From positions 806,001 through 870,000 of the forward strand of contig NZ_CP078091.1 of NCBI RefSeq assembly GCF_025917005.1: a stretch of 64,000 bases of DNA. Direction: 5' to 3'. The notes beneath the pieces are model-generated. The model was not told the origin of the DNA and did no database searches. It saw only the letters and a list, made by a program, of their open reading frames with translations. The translations under genes and the position numbers were made by a program. The stretch comes from Porphyrobacter sp. ULC335 (GTDB taxonomy: Bacteria; Pseudomonadota; Alphaproteobacteria; Sphingomonadales; Sphingomonadaceae). Shown one piece after another: positions 17,129 through 25,287 of this stretch (position 1 is the first letter of the stretch; the number at the start of each line of letters is the position of its first letter).

Positions 17129-18748
17129 ATGGCATTTGCGGGCGCGAATTTCGGGGTTGTGGTGAAGGCGCTGGCGGCGGCGGTCCCGCCGGACAGGCCC
17201 GCGCTGGTGCACGGCACGCGGGTGGTCAGCTGGGGCGAGCTTGACGCCATCACCGACCGGATCGCGGCGGGGCTGATCGCGCGGGGGCTGAAGCCCGGAG
17301 ACATTGCCGGGCAGATGCTGCGCAACACGCCCGACTACATGCTCGCCTATTTCGGCTGCGTGAAAGCGGGCGTGGTGCCGGTCAACGTGAACTACCACTA
17401 CAAGGCCCGCGAGCTGGCGGACATCTTCAGCCGCTTCGGGTTGAAGGCGCTGTTCACCGAGAGCGACTTTGCCGATGCCGCGCGCGAGGCGATGCCGGAA
17501 GGCGCGCTGACGGTGGATGTGGGGAGCGCCGAGTGGGATGCGCTCTGCGAAAGCGCGCTGCCCGCCGGGTTCGCCATCCATGATGACGCGCAAGCCCTGT
17601 TCCTCACCGCGACCGGCGGCACCACGGGCATGCCCAAGGCGGTGATGTGGCCGATGGATCAGGCCTGGGGCGCGTTCAATATCGGGCTGTGGCAGCGCCC
17701 GCCGGGCACGCCGCCGCTGATCGTTTCCAGCCTCGACGAGCAAGTGGCGCAGGCCGCCGCCATCGGCCCCGATCACCCCGCCAGCAATTCGCCGATGCTG
17801 CTGCTCAGCCCGCTGATGCACGGCGCGGGGCAGTTCACCGCAGTGATCCATCTCCTGAAAGGCGGCACGCTGGCGCTGCTGCCGGGGCCGAAATTCGACG
17901 CCGATCTGGCGCTGGATGAAGTGAAGCGCATTGGCGCGCGCGGTATCTTTATCGTCGGCGATGCCTTTGCCCTGCCACTCGCCGACAGGCTGGATGCGCG
18001 CGGGGATGGGGCGGAGGCATTGGCGAGCCTCAGGAGCATCACCTCGTCAGGCGCAGTGTTATCGCCAGTGCTCAAACAGCGGCTTATCGCCCATCACCCT
18101 TCGCTGATGATCATCGACGCACTCGGCTCCTCGGAAAGCTCGGGCACCGGGATCGTCATCACCACTGCGGCGGGATCGAGCGGCGGGGGCAAGTTCCAGC
18201 CCTTGCCCGGGCGCGAGACCAAGCTGTTCGACGAGCATTTCAACGAAATCCGCCCCGGCAGCGACGGCGTCGGCATTGTCGCGCGCACCGGGCCGCTACC
18301 GCTCGGCTATCTCGGCGAGGACGAAAAGAACGCGCAGACCTTCCCCGTGATCGGCGGCCAGCGCTGGCTGATGACCGGCGACCGCGCGCGCTGGTCGGCG
18401 GACGGCACGCTCGAATTCATCGGCCGCGACAATATGTGCATCAACACCGGCGGCGAGAAGGTCTTCCCCGAGGAGGTCGAGGCGGTGCTGCTGGATCATC
18501 CCGCTGTGAAGGACGTGCGCGTCGTCAGCCTTCCCGATGCGCGCTTTGGCCGCAAGGTGGTGGCCGTGGTGCAGCCGGAGGGCGCGTCAGAGGGGCTGGA
18601 GGCCGCGCTGGACACCCACGCCCGCGCGGGGCTGGCAGGCTACAAGATCCCGCGCCTCTACGTGCTGACCGGCCAGTCGCTCAGGCTCAACAACGGCAAG
18701 CCTGATTACAAGACCGCGCAGGCCATTGCGGAGGCGGAGGCGGGCTGA
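17129..18748 (+). CDS. Acyl-CoA synthetase (AMP-forming)
   Basis: A 539-residue member of the ANL superfamily that activates a carboxylic acid to its CoA thioester with ATP. Motifs: the P-loop LTATGGTTGMPKAVMW at about 159-174, DALGSSESSG, the hinge GDRARWSADGTLEFIGR, and the C-terminal lysine in LNNGKPDYK. It starts 134 bases from the divergent LuxR-type gene, with GAGAGGG upstream of the ATG. The context (Rieske, VOC, SDR) suggests it activates an acid in the same catabolic route. Confidence 0.92.
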   Translation: MAFAGANFGVVVKALAAAVPPDRPALVHGTRVVSWGELDAITDRIAAGLIARGLKPGDIAGQMLRNTPDYMLAYFGCVKAGVVPVNVNYHYKARELADIFSRFGLKALFTESDFADAAREAMPEGALTVDVGSAEWDALCESALPAGFAIHDDAQALFLTATGGTTGMPKAVMWPMDQAWGAFNIGLWQRPPGTPPLIVSSLDEQVAQAAAIGPDHPASNSPMLLLSPLMHGAGQFTAVIHLLKGGTLALLPGPKFDADLALDEVKRIGARGIFIVGDAFALPLADRLDARGDGAEALASLRSITSSGAVLSPVLKQRLIAHHPSLMIIDALGSSESSGTGIVITTAAGSSGGGKFQPLPGRETKLFDEHFNEIRPGSDGVGIVARTGPLPLGYLGEDEKNAQTFPVIGGQRWLMTGDRARWSADGTLEFIGRDNMCINTGGEKVFPEEVEAVLLDHPAVKDVRVVSLPDARFGRKVVAVVQPEGASEGLEAALDTHARAGLAGYKIPRLYVLTGQSLRLNNGKPDYKTAQAIAEAEAG

Positions 18749-18897
18749 AGCGCCAAGCGCGAGCGCCCGTTCGACAATCGCCAAAATCACTTGGCCAAGA
18801 ATCCGGAAATAATTCTTCTTGCGTGAATCCCGCTTTTCTTGAATCCTGTTTTCTCGATTGATTACGGTATGATGGATCGAAAAAGGGGAGCGCGAAA

Positions 18898-19515
18898 ATG
18901 AATATCAAGCTGAATTTCATTAATCATTCAAATGACACGAACAACAGTGAAATCGTGATTTTTGCGAAGAATACCGCAACGGATATGCAAGAATTCGCGG
19001 TCGCATGGAAGGTCATTCGCTTCTGCGGTCAGGGAGAAAACCATCCCTTCGTCTATTCCACCGATTCACAAGTTGCGATGGGCGATAGCTGGGGCAACTT
19101 CTCGCCCAGATTGAAAGCCGAGCCCGGACAGCAGTTCACGGCACAGAATACAGCATCCGGGGACCATCTGGCCCTGACCGGAGCGAGCTCCGCGCCCGAT
19201 GAGATCGAGGTGGTCAATGGTCTGATGAAGGGGAGCATCAGCGCCAATATCTACAAGTCGGGGAGTCTCTTTGCGCAAAAGACTTCGATTGCGCCGGGGA
19301 TGAAGGCGGTGTTCCAATTCACGCCAACCATCTGGATCGGCGTCGCCTCGGAGGTTGACGAGGGAGCGAACATGAGTTCGGCGATCGTCTCGAGCGTGAA
19401 CACAGAAATCAGCCTGCTCGGCATTGCCTCGGCAGATATTGTCATGACCGGCGGCGGCGCTGGTCCAGATGCGACGCCGTTCCAGTTCCACCTGGAAAAT
19501 GTCTCGATGGCCTGA
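18898..19515 (+). CDS. Protein of unknown function, lower GC than neighbours
   Basis: A 205-residue protein with an Asn/Ser/Thr-rich sequence (NIKLNFINHSNDTNNSEIVI) and predicted beta strands throughout; no signal peptide or membrane segment. A GGGGAGCG site precedes the ATG. The pattern of beta strands with GSISANIYKSGSLFAQKTSI and a late SADIVMTGGG is not one I can name. Base composition is clearly lower in GC than the flanking genes, which suggests horizontal acquisition. Confidence 0.7.
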   Translation: MNIKLNFINHSNDTNNSEIVIFAKNTATDMQEFAVAWKVIRFCGQGENHPFVYSTDSQVAMGDSWGNFSPRLKAEPGQQFTAQNTASGDHLALTGASSAPDEIEVVNGLMKGSISANIYKSGSLFAQKTSIAPGMKAVFQFTPTIWIGVASEVDEGANMSSAIVSSVNTEISLLGIASADIVMTGGGAGPDATPFQFHLENVSMA

Positions 19516-20178
19516 CGCGCGGCGATCAAGCGCGAAGCGCGCGGGATGTTTCAGATTCGCGCGGCAATGATTCGGTTGGGCAGGATGTGACATCCGCCTG
19601 ATCGTCGCCCTGTGCTTCGCATGGGGCGACGGTAGCGCTGGCGCCAGATCAGCAGCCGTTGCCCCGAACAACGGCCGGCAGATGCGCGCATGCCCCAAAG
19701 GCGCATTGCGCAGCGGCTATCCACGCAACATTCGAACCCCGGCCCGTGCAAAAGATTCACGGGTGGATTCGAATGATTCAATCACCATATTTTTCTTCAC
19801 AGATTCAGTTTGGGGGTTGCGGGCCGCGCGACTCAAGCTTGCTCCACGCGTCGCGGGGTTTTGGCGGGCTCTCCGGCCCCTCGGAATGGTAACTAGGTGC
19901 TTAATCGCCCGTTGACGTGAGTCCCTAGGTGATTCATCATCTAGTGGTTCGGCGCAAATCGGACCCCCAACCCTTGGTAAATCTCCCGCCGCCCCGCAGA
20001 GGGCATGCGGAGGGAGATTCGCTCTGGCCCGGGGATCCAAGGCGCGCCGCGAATGGGACTGATCGACCTGCCAGCACGTCCAAACAGGGGGCAAGCTGTT
20101 GGCAAGTCTGTGGACCAAACTGTATAGAACAGAATCGGAACATGGCCTCTTGTGCCATGGGCCCGATTCGGGGGACAA
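19516..20178. promoter_or_regulatory. nrdA upstream region with twelve GANTC sites
   Basis: 663 bases with no convincing gene. GANTC, the target of the alphaproteobacterial cell-cycle methylase CcrM, occurs at 19554, 19569, 19754, 19766, 19775, 19802, 19830, 19919, 19931, 20016, 20132 and 20165. A random sequence this long would have two or three. Methylation-sensitive, replication-linked control of nrdA is a reasonable reading. The region is also richer in AT near 19780-19805. Confidence 0.55.
19901..19915. promoter_or_regulatory. CtrA-like box TTAA-N7-TTGA
   Basis: TTAA at 19901-19904 and TTGA at 19912-19915 are separated by seven bases. This differs by one base from the CtrA consensus TTAA-N7-TTAA and lies four bases from a GANTC site. 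Such pairs occur at cell-cycle promoters in alphaproteobacteria. One degenerate copy is weak evidence. Confidence 0.3.
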
Positions 20179-22254
20179 ATGGGGCTGACAATGGATTTCA
20201 AGGCGAGCGACAACGTGCCCAATGATGCGGTGAACACCGATGTGACCAATGAAGCGATTCCGGGCGAGCTGGATGCGGGCACCAATGCCGCCGCGCCTGC
20301 GGGGGATGAAATGCCCTCCAAGAACGAAAAGGCTGTGACAATGAACAAGACCGATGCCGGATCCGATGTGCTGATCGCCGCCAAGGCGGGCGAAGCGCTG
20401 GCCGGCGCCATGGCCGAAGTGGCCAAGGCTGCCGCAGTGGACAGCAAGAAGGTCAACGACCGCCGCTTCACCGTTGTCACCGATAACAGCCGCGATGCGC
20501 GCCTGACCGATTTCGGCAAGGACACGCTGACCGACCGTTACCTGCTGCCCGGCGAGACCTATCAGGATCTCTTCGCCCGTGTGGCCGATGCCTATGCCGA
20601 CGATCAGGATCACGCCCAGCGCCTGTATGGCTACATCTCGAACCTGTGGTTCATGCCGGCCACGCCGGTGCTGTCGAACGGCGGCACCAATCGCGGCCTG
20701 CCGATCTCGTGCTACCTCAACTCGGTCGAGGACAGCCTCGAAGGGATCGTCGGCACGTGGAATGAAAACGTGTGGCTGGCGTCCAAGGGCGGCGGGATCG
20801 GCACCTATTGGGGCAATGTCCGCGGCATTGGCGAGCCGGTGGGCCTGAACGGCAAGACCAGCGGGATCATTCCCTTCGTGCGCGTGATGGATTCGCTGAC
20901 GCTGGCGATTTCGCAGGGCTCGCTGCGGCGTGGTTCGGCGGCCTGCTATCTCGATATCAGCCACCCGGAAATCGAGGAGTTCCTCGAAATCCGGAAGCCC
21001 TCGGGCGATTTCAACCGCAAGGCGCTGAACCTGCACCACGGCGTGCTGATCACCGACGAATTCATGCATGCAGTGCGTGAAGGCGCCGAGTTCCAGCTGC
21101 GCAGCCCGCGCGATGGATCGGTGCGGCAGACGGTCGACGCGCGCTCGCTGTTCCAGAAGCTGGTCGAGACCCGCCTCGCGACCGGTGAGCCCTATATCGT
21201 CTTCAACGACACCGTGAACCGCATGATGCCCAAGCATCACCGCGATCTGGGCCTCAAGGTTTCGACCTCGAACCTGTGCTCGGAGATCACCCTGCCGACC
21301 GGCATTGACCACCTCGGCAATGACCGCACGGCGGTGTGCTGCCTGTCCTCGCTCAACCTCGAAACCTGGGAAGAGTGGAAGGGCGACAAGCAGTTCATCG
21401 AGGACGTGATGCGCTTCCTCGACAACGTCCTGCAGGACTATATCGACCGCGCGCCGGACGAGATGGCCCGCGCCAAGTACTCGGCCTCGCGCGAGCGTTC
21501 GGTCGGCCTCGGGGTGATGGGCTTCCACTCGTACCTCCAGCAGAAGAACGTCGCCTTCGAAAGCGCGATGGCCAAGGCGCTGAACCTCCAGATGTTCAAG
21601 CACATCCACGCCAAGGCGTGCGAGGCTTCGATGCTGCTGGCGCAGGAACGCGGGCCCTGCCCCGACGCGGCCGACATGGGCGCGATGGAGCGGTTCAGCT
21701 GCAAGATGGCGATCGCGCCGACCGCGTCGATCAGCATCATCTGCGGCGGCACCTCGGCCTGTATCGAGCCGATCCCGGCCAACATCTACACCCACAAGAC
21801 CCTGTCGGGCAGCTTCATCGTCAAGAACCCGTACCTGGAAAAGGTGCTCGACAAGAAGTCGAAGAACTCGACCAATGTCTGGAACTCGATCCTCGAGCGG
21901 GGCGGTTCGGTGCAGCACCTCGACTTCCTCACCGTGGAAGAGAAGGCGACCTTCAAGACCAGCTTCGAGATCGACCAGCGCTGGCTGCTCGAATTCGCGG
22001 CCGACCGCACGCCCTACATCGATCAGGCCCAGTCGCTGAACCTGTTCATCCCGGCCGATGTCGACAAGTGGGACCTGATGATGCTCCACTATCAGGCGTG
22101 GGAGCGCGGCATCAAGTCGCTGTATTACCTGCGGTCCAAGTCCGTGCAGCGCGCCGGCTTCGTCGGCGGGGTGGAGGCGGACAACACCTCCGAACTCGCC
22201 AAGATCGAGCTCAGCGCCGAGACCGATTACGAGGAATGCCTGAGCTGCCAGTAA
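20179..22254 (+). CDS. nrdA: Ribonucleoside-diphosphate reductase class I, alpha subunit
   Basis: The catalytic subunit that reduces ribonucleotides to deoxyribonucleotides. The 691-residue protein has the active-site region LPISCYLNSVEDS, the NLCSEI motif (Asn-x-Cys-x-Glu of the radical site), ACIEPIPANIY and the redox tail EECLSCQ. Residues 1 to about 90 are Ala/Asp/Asn/Lys-rich and show no ATP-cone motif, so the usual dATP-inhibition domain seems absent. The ATG at 20179 has GGGGGA close upstream; ATGs at 20191 and 20341 are alternatives. nrdB follows. Confidence 0.94.
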   Translation: MGLTMDFKASDNVPNDAVNTDVTNEAIPGELDAGTNAAAPAGDEMPSKNEKAVTMNKTDAGSDVLIAAKAGEALAGAMAEVAKAAAVDSKKVNDRRFTVVTDNSRDARLTDFGKDTLTDRYLLPGETYQDLFARVADAYADDQDHAQRLYGYISNLWFMPATPVLSNGGTNRGLPISCYLNSVEDSLEGIVGTWNENVWLASKGGGIGTYWGNVRGIGEPVGLNGKTSGIIPFVRVMDSLTLAISQGSLRRGSAACYLDISHPEIEEFLEIRKPSGDFNRKALNLHHGVLITDEFMHAVREGAEFQLRSPRDGSVRQTVDARSLFQKLVETRLATGEPYIVFNDTVNRMMPKHHRDLGLKVSTSNLCSEITLPTGIDHLGNDRTAVCCLSSLNLETWEEWKGDKQFIEDVMRFLDNVLQDYIDRAPDEMARAKYSASRERSVGLGVMGFHSYLQQKNVAFESAMAKALNLQMFKHIHAKACEASMLLAQERGPCPDAADMGAMERFSCKMAIAPTASISIICGGTSACIEPIPANIYTHKTLSGSFIVKNPYLEKVLDKKSKNSTNVWNSILERGGSVQHLDFLTVEEKATFKTSFEIDQRWLLEFAADRTPYIDQAQSLNLFIPADVDKWDLMMLHYQAWERGIKSLYYLRSKSVQRAGFVGGVEADNTSELAKIELSAETDYEECLSCQ

Positions 22255-22336
22255 GCGGCGCCAGCGGGCGCGCGGGCGGGGCCGGACCCCGCCCCCGCAG
22301 CACCCGCGGCAGCTGCCACCAAGGGGGACAAATAGA

Positions 22337-22522
22337 ATGAACCTGCCGTTTGCCATGGGGCTGTTCGGGCTGATCGTCAGCGCCGTTTTCGCCTTCAACT
22401 CGGTGCGCGAACTCAAGCGCAATGTCGAAGGCCACGCCCGCAACGCCGCGATGATCCACATCGCGATGGTATCGATGCTTGTGCCCTTCTGCCTCTACGT
22501 CGTCATCGCCTACGCGCCCTGA
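22337..22522 (+). CDS. Small two-helix membrane protein between nrdA and nrdB
   Basis: A 61-residue protein with two hydrophobic segments (MGLFGLIVSAVFAF and MVSMLVPFCLYVVIAYA) separated by a charged loop with ELKRNVEGHARN. AAGGGGGACAA precedes the ATG. Its place inside the nrdA-nrdB operon is conserved-looking by spacing (82 and 67 base gaps). No named family is recognised; a role in the inner membrane is inferred only from hydrophobicity. Confidence 0.65.
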   Translation: MNLPFAMGLFGLIVSAVFAFNSVRELKRNVEGHARNAAMIHIAMVSMLVPFCLYVVIAYAP

Positions 22523-22589
22523 TTTCGCTGAATCCAAGCGCCCCGCGCTTCCGTATCTGCTATACCTTTTGCCTTAGGAGTATCCGCCC

Positions 22590-23636
22590 ATGTCGCTTCT
22601 CGAAGCCCGCAACACCTACAAGCCCTTCCAGTACCCCTGGGCCTATGACTTCTGGAAGCGCCAGCAGCAGATCCACTGGATGCCCGAAGAAGTGCCGCTG
22701 GGCGAGGATTGCCGCGACTGGGCGCAGAAGATCACCGAGAACGAGCGCAACCTGCTCACCCAGATCTTCCGCTTCTTCACCCAGGCCGATGTCGAGGTGC
22801 AGAACTGCTATCACGAAAACTACGGCCGGGTGTTCAAGCCGACCGAAGTGAAGATGATGCTTGCCGCCTTCTCCAACATGGAGACGGTGCACATCGCGGC
22901 GTATTCGCACCTGCTCGACACCATCGGCATGCCCGAAAGCGAATACTCCGCCTTCCTCGAATACGAGGAAATGAAGGACAAGCACGATTTCCTCCAGACC
23001 TTCGGCGTGGACAGCGATGAAGATATCGCCCGCACCCTCGCCGTGTTCGGCGGCTTCACCGAAGGGCTGCAGCTGTTCGCCAGCTTCGCCATGCTGATGA
23101 ACTTCCCGCGCTTCAACAAGATGAAGGGCATGGGCCAGATCGTCAGCTGGTCGGTGCGTGACGAAAGCCTGCACTGCGAAGGCATCATCAAGCTGTTCCA
23201 CACCTTCTGCGAGGAACGCCAATGCCTCACCAAGGCTGTGAAGGAAGACCTGATCGACATCTGCCAGAAGACCGTGCGTCTGGAAGACAACTTCATCGAC
23301 CTCGCCTTCGAAATGGGCCCGATCAACGGCATGAGCGCCAAGGAGATCAAGCGTTACATCCGCTACATCGCCGACTGGCGCCTGAAGCAGCTCGGCCTGC
23401 AGGAAATCTACATGATCGAGGAGCACCCGCTCCCCTGGCTCGCCCCGCTGCTCAACGGCGTCGAACACGCCAACTTCTTCGAAACCCGCGCGACCGAATA
23501 TTCGAAGGGCGCAACGCGCGGCGACTGGAACACCGTGTGGTCGTCGTTCGACAAGCGCCAGAAGGCCAAGGCCGTGAACGAGGATGACGGCGTTGTGGCC
23601 GAGGCCGGGCTGTTTGGGGCTGAGGCTGCGGAGTAG
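22590..23636 (+). CDS. nrdB: Ribonucleoside-diphosphate reductase class I, beta subunit
   Basis: Supplies the diiron-tyrosyl radical to NrdA. The 348-residue ferritin-like protein has Asp67, Glu98 and His101 as first-sphere ligands, placed with the same spacing as D84, E115 and H118 in E. coli R2. Tyr105 (HIAAYSHLL) stands at the radical tyrosine position. The second set lies in GGFTEGLQLF and SVRDESLHCEG. Presence of the tyrosine argues for class Ia rather than Ic chemistry. TAGGAG lies just upstream of the ATG. Confidence 0.95.
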   Translation: MSLLEARNTYKPFQYPWAYDFWKRQQQIHWMPEEVPLGEDCRDWAQKITENERNLLTQIFRFFTQADVEVQNCYHENYGRVFKPTEVKMMLAAFSNMETVHIAAYSHLLDTIGMPESEYSAFLEYEEMKDKHDFLQTFGVDSDEDIARTLAVFGGFTEGLQLFASFAMLMNFPRFNKMKGMGQIVSWSVRDESLHCEGIIKLFHTFCEERQCLTKAVKEDLIDICQKTVRLEDNFIDLAFEMGPINGMSAKEIKRYIRYIADWRLKQLGLQEIYMIEEHPLPWLAPLLNGVEHANFFETRATEYSKGATRGDWNTVWSSFDKRQKAKAVNEDDGVVAEAGLFGAEAAE

Positions 23637-23650
23637 GAGAATCCGGATCT

Positions 23651-23691
23651 GAAATGCAGATCTATTGAAAATACGATAGACCGTGCATTTC
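23651..23691 (+). terminator. Inverted repeat after nrdB, possible terminator
   Basis: GAAATGCA (23651-23658) and TGCATTTC (23684-23691) are perfect complements, with an inner CTAT/ATAG pair. It starts 14 bases after the nrdB stop. There is no T run after it, so a terminator role is only likely by position. Confidence 0.35.
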
Positions 23692-23906
23692 TAGCGCCAG
23701 CCACCCTCAGCTGGGCAGACATAAAGCTAAAATTCAGCTAAATAGAGGGGAGATGGACCTGCGCCATCTCCCCATCTTCTTTGGGTCCAAACCGAAGTTG
23801 AAGTTGTCGCTGCTAATCCGAGGAGCTTCGCTGGTGTCCAAAACCGGCGATGGGTGCAGCAGTGACACTGGGGTCTTAATTCAGTGCGCCGCGGAAGGAA
23901 ACCCCA

Positions 23907-25025
23907 TTGGCCGAGATTCCAGTCATCATGGGCCAAGTTTTGTCTTCAGGAGTGAAGACTATCGTTGGCTCCGTGCGTTACAAGCATCTTCATGAACGCC
24001 TCTTCACGCCTTGGCGTGATGCGCGAACCAAGCAAGGCTATCAGCGAAAACCAGCTCAAGGCCGCATCTTAAAGCTGATGATGGAAATTCGACGTGGGCG
24101 GGTAGACATCCCGACGGCAGTTCTTTTGAATGCGCGCCACGATTCATGGCGTGCCGCGTTGGAAGAGCGCACAGATGGCGATTGCAGCACATTCGACCTT
24201 AACGCTTATAGTGGCACGCTTTCTGTTGTTGACGGGCAGCATCGGTTGGCTGCTTTCCGCGGGCTTATGGCCGAGGATCCCCAAAGATACGGGGATTTCA
24301 AGATTCAATTCGTCATGATGCTTGGCGCTGACGAAGGTCAAGAGCTTGAGCAATTCTACATCGTGAATTCTACTGCTAAATCAGTGAAAACTGATTTGGC
24401 TTACGACCTTCTTAAGCAACGCGCTGAGCATGACGGGAAAGTCATGACGGGTTTAATTGAATCAGGTCAAGATTGGAAAGTCGAGGCTCAAGCAATTACC
24501 GAGATGATGGCAGACAGTTCCGATATCTGGCGAAATCGGATCCGGCTAGCAAACGAAGATCGTGGTATAACTACGATACCAAGCGCCTCATTTGTCACTT
24601 CATTGAGAAAATTCCTGAATTACCCCCTTCTGAAAAATGTAGGGAGAGATAGGAAATTTCAAATCCTCGAAAGCTACTGGAGAGGAATTCGGTCGGCGAT
24701 GCCCGAACCATTTAAAGAAAGTCAAAAATACACCTTAATGAAGGGTATTGGTGTGTGGGCAATGCATGAGATCCTTCCGGAAATTGCTGAGCTAGTGCGA
24801 TCGAACGGCGGCTCGCTCCTTGAAGATGACAACTATGCAGAACTCTTGCAGCCGATGTTTGATCACCTTGATGGTGAAAACAAGGACGCAGAATTCGTCA
24901 AGGGAGCCGATTTCTGGCTCACTGCACCTAAAGGCGGTGCCGCAGGAAGCTACTCGTCATCAGCAGGGAAGCGTGTCCTAATTTCTAAGTTGCTGAACGG
25001 CCTGCCTGATCTAGAACTCGAATGA
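23907..25025 (+). CDS. DGQHR domain protein (DndB-related), orphan
   Basis: A 372-residue protein with the motif VVDGQHRLAAFRGL at about residues 109-122, which defines the DGQHR family. Known members include DndB/DptB, regulators of DNA phosphorothioation clusters; the fold is ParB-like. The start is TTG at 23907, chosen because AAGGAA lies seven bases upstream; the first in-frame ATG is at 23928. GC is lower than around it, and no dndCDE, ssp or restriction genes are adjacent. Role unknown; anti-phage or DNA-modification linked function is inference. Confidence 0.82.
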   Translation: MAEIPVIMGQVLSSGVKTIVGSVRYKHLHERLFTPWRDARTKQGYQRKPAQGRILKLMMEIRRGRVDIPTAVLLNARHDSWRAALEERTDGDCSTFDLNAYSGTLSVVDGQHRLAAFRGLMAEDPQRYGDFKIQFVMMLGADEGQELEQFYIVNSTAKSVKTDLAYDLLKQRAEHDGKVMTGLIESGQDWKVEAQAITEMMADSSDIWRNRIRLANEDRGITTIPSASFVTSLRKFLNYPLLKNVGRDRKFQILESYWRGIRSAMPEPFKESQKYTLMKGIGVWAMHEILPEIAELVRSNGGSLLEDDNYAELLQPMFDHLDGENKDAEFVKGADFWLTAPKGGAAGSYSSSAGKRVLISKLLNGLPDLELE

Positions 25026-25078
25026 GGGTTGCGCTCAACATTTCCGCCCCCAAAATCCCGTCTCCCCGGGCTTGCCTG

Positions 25079-25268
25079 CCCCGGCGCAGGCCGGGGACCC
25101 GGGGCCCCGCTCTCTTCCGCGCCGATGAAAGAACAGCGGGATCCCGGGTCAGGCCCGGGACGGGGGACAGGTCGCTCCCCAATCTCGTCACCCCGGCGTA
25201 GGCCGGGGCCCAGTTTTCTTTCCCTGACGTTCGCTCTCAGCCGCTCTGAGTCCCGGCCTGCGCCGGGA
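25079..25268. repeat. Cluster of four REP-like palindromes
   Basis: Four palindromes lie in 190 bases: CCCCGGC-N4-GCCGGGG at 25079-25096 and again at 25191-25208, TCCCGGG-N5-CCCGGGA at 25142-25160, and TCCCGGC-N4-GCCGGGA at 25251-25268. The first and last share the GCAG loop in opposite orientation. Such GC-rich intergenic palindromes are widespread in sphingomonad genomes. They separate the acquired DGQHR gene from the convergent nuclease gene. Confidence 0.7.
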
Positions 25269-25287
25269 TGACGGGCAGGTTAGGCCC

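Noticed and set aside
20040..20178. NrdR boxes upstream of nrdA
   Set aside because: No pair of ACACWATATATWGTGT-like sites could be found by eye. Only GANTC and a CtrA-like motif stand out.
19717..22461. Minus-strand open frame of 914 codons over nrdA
   Set aside because: Antisense of a strongly conserved gene, with no family-like segment and no ribosome site.
23640..25280. Full Dnd/Ssp phosphorothioation locus around the DGQHR gene
   Set aside because: No dndA, dndC, dndD, dndE or ssp gene is present. Flanking genes are nrdB and a nuclease-fold gene on the other strand, so only an orphan is supported.
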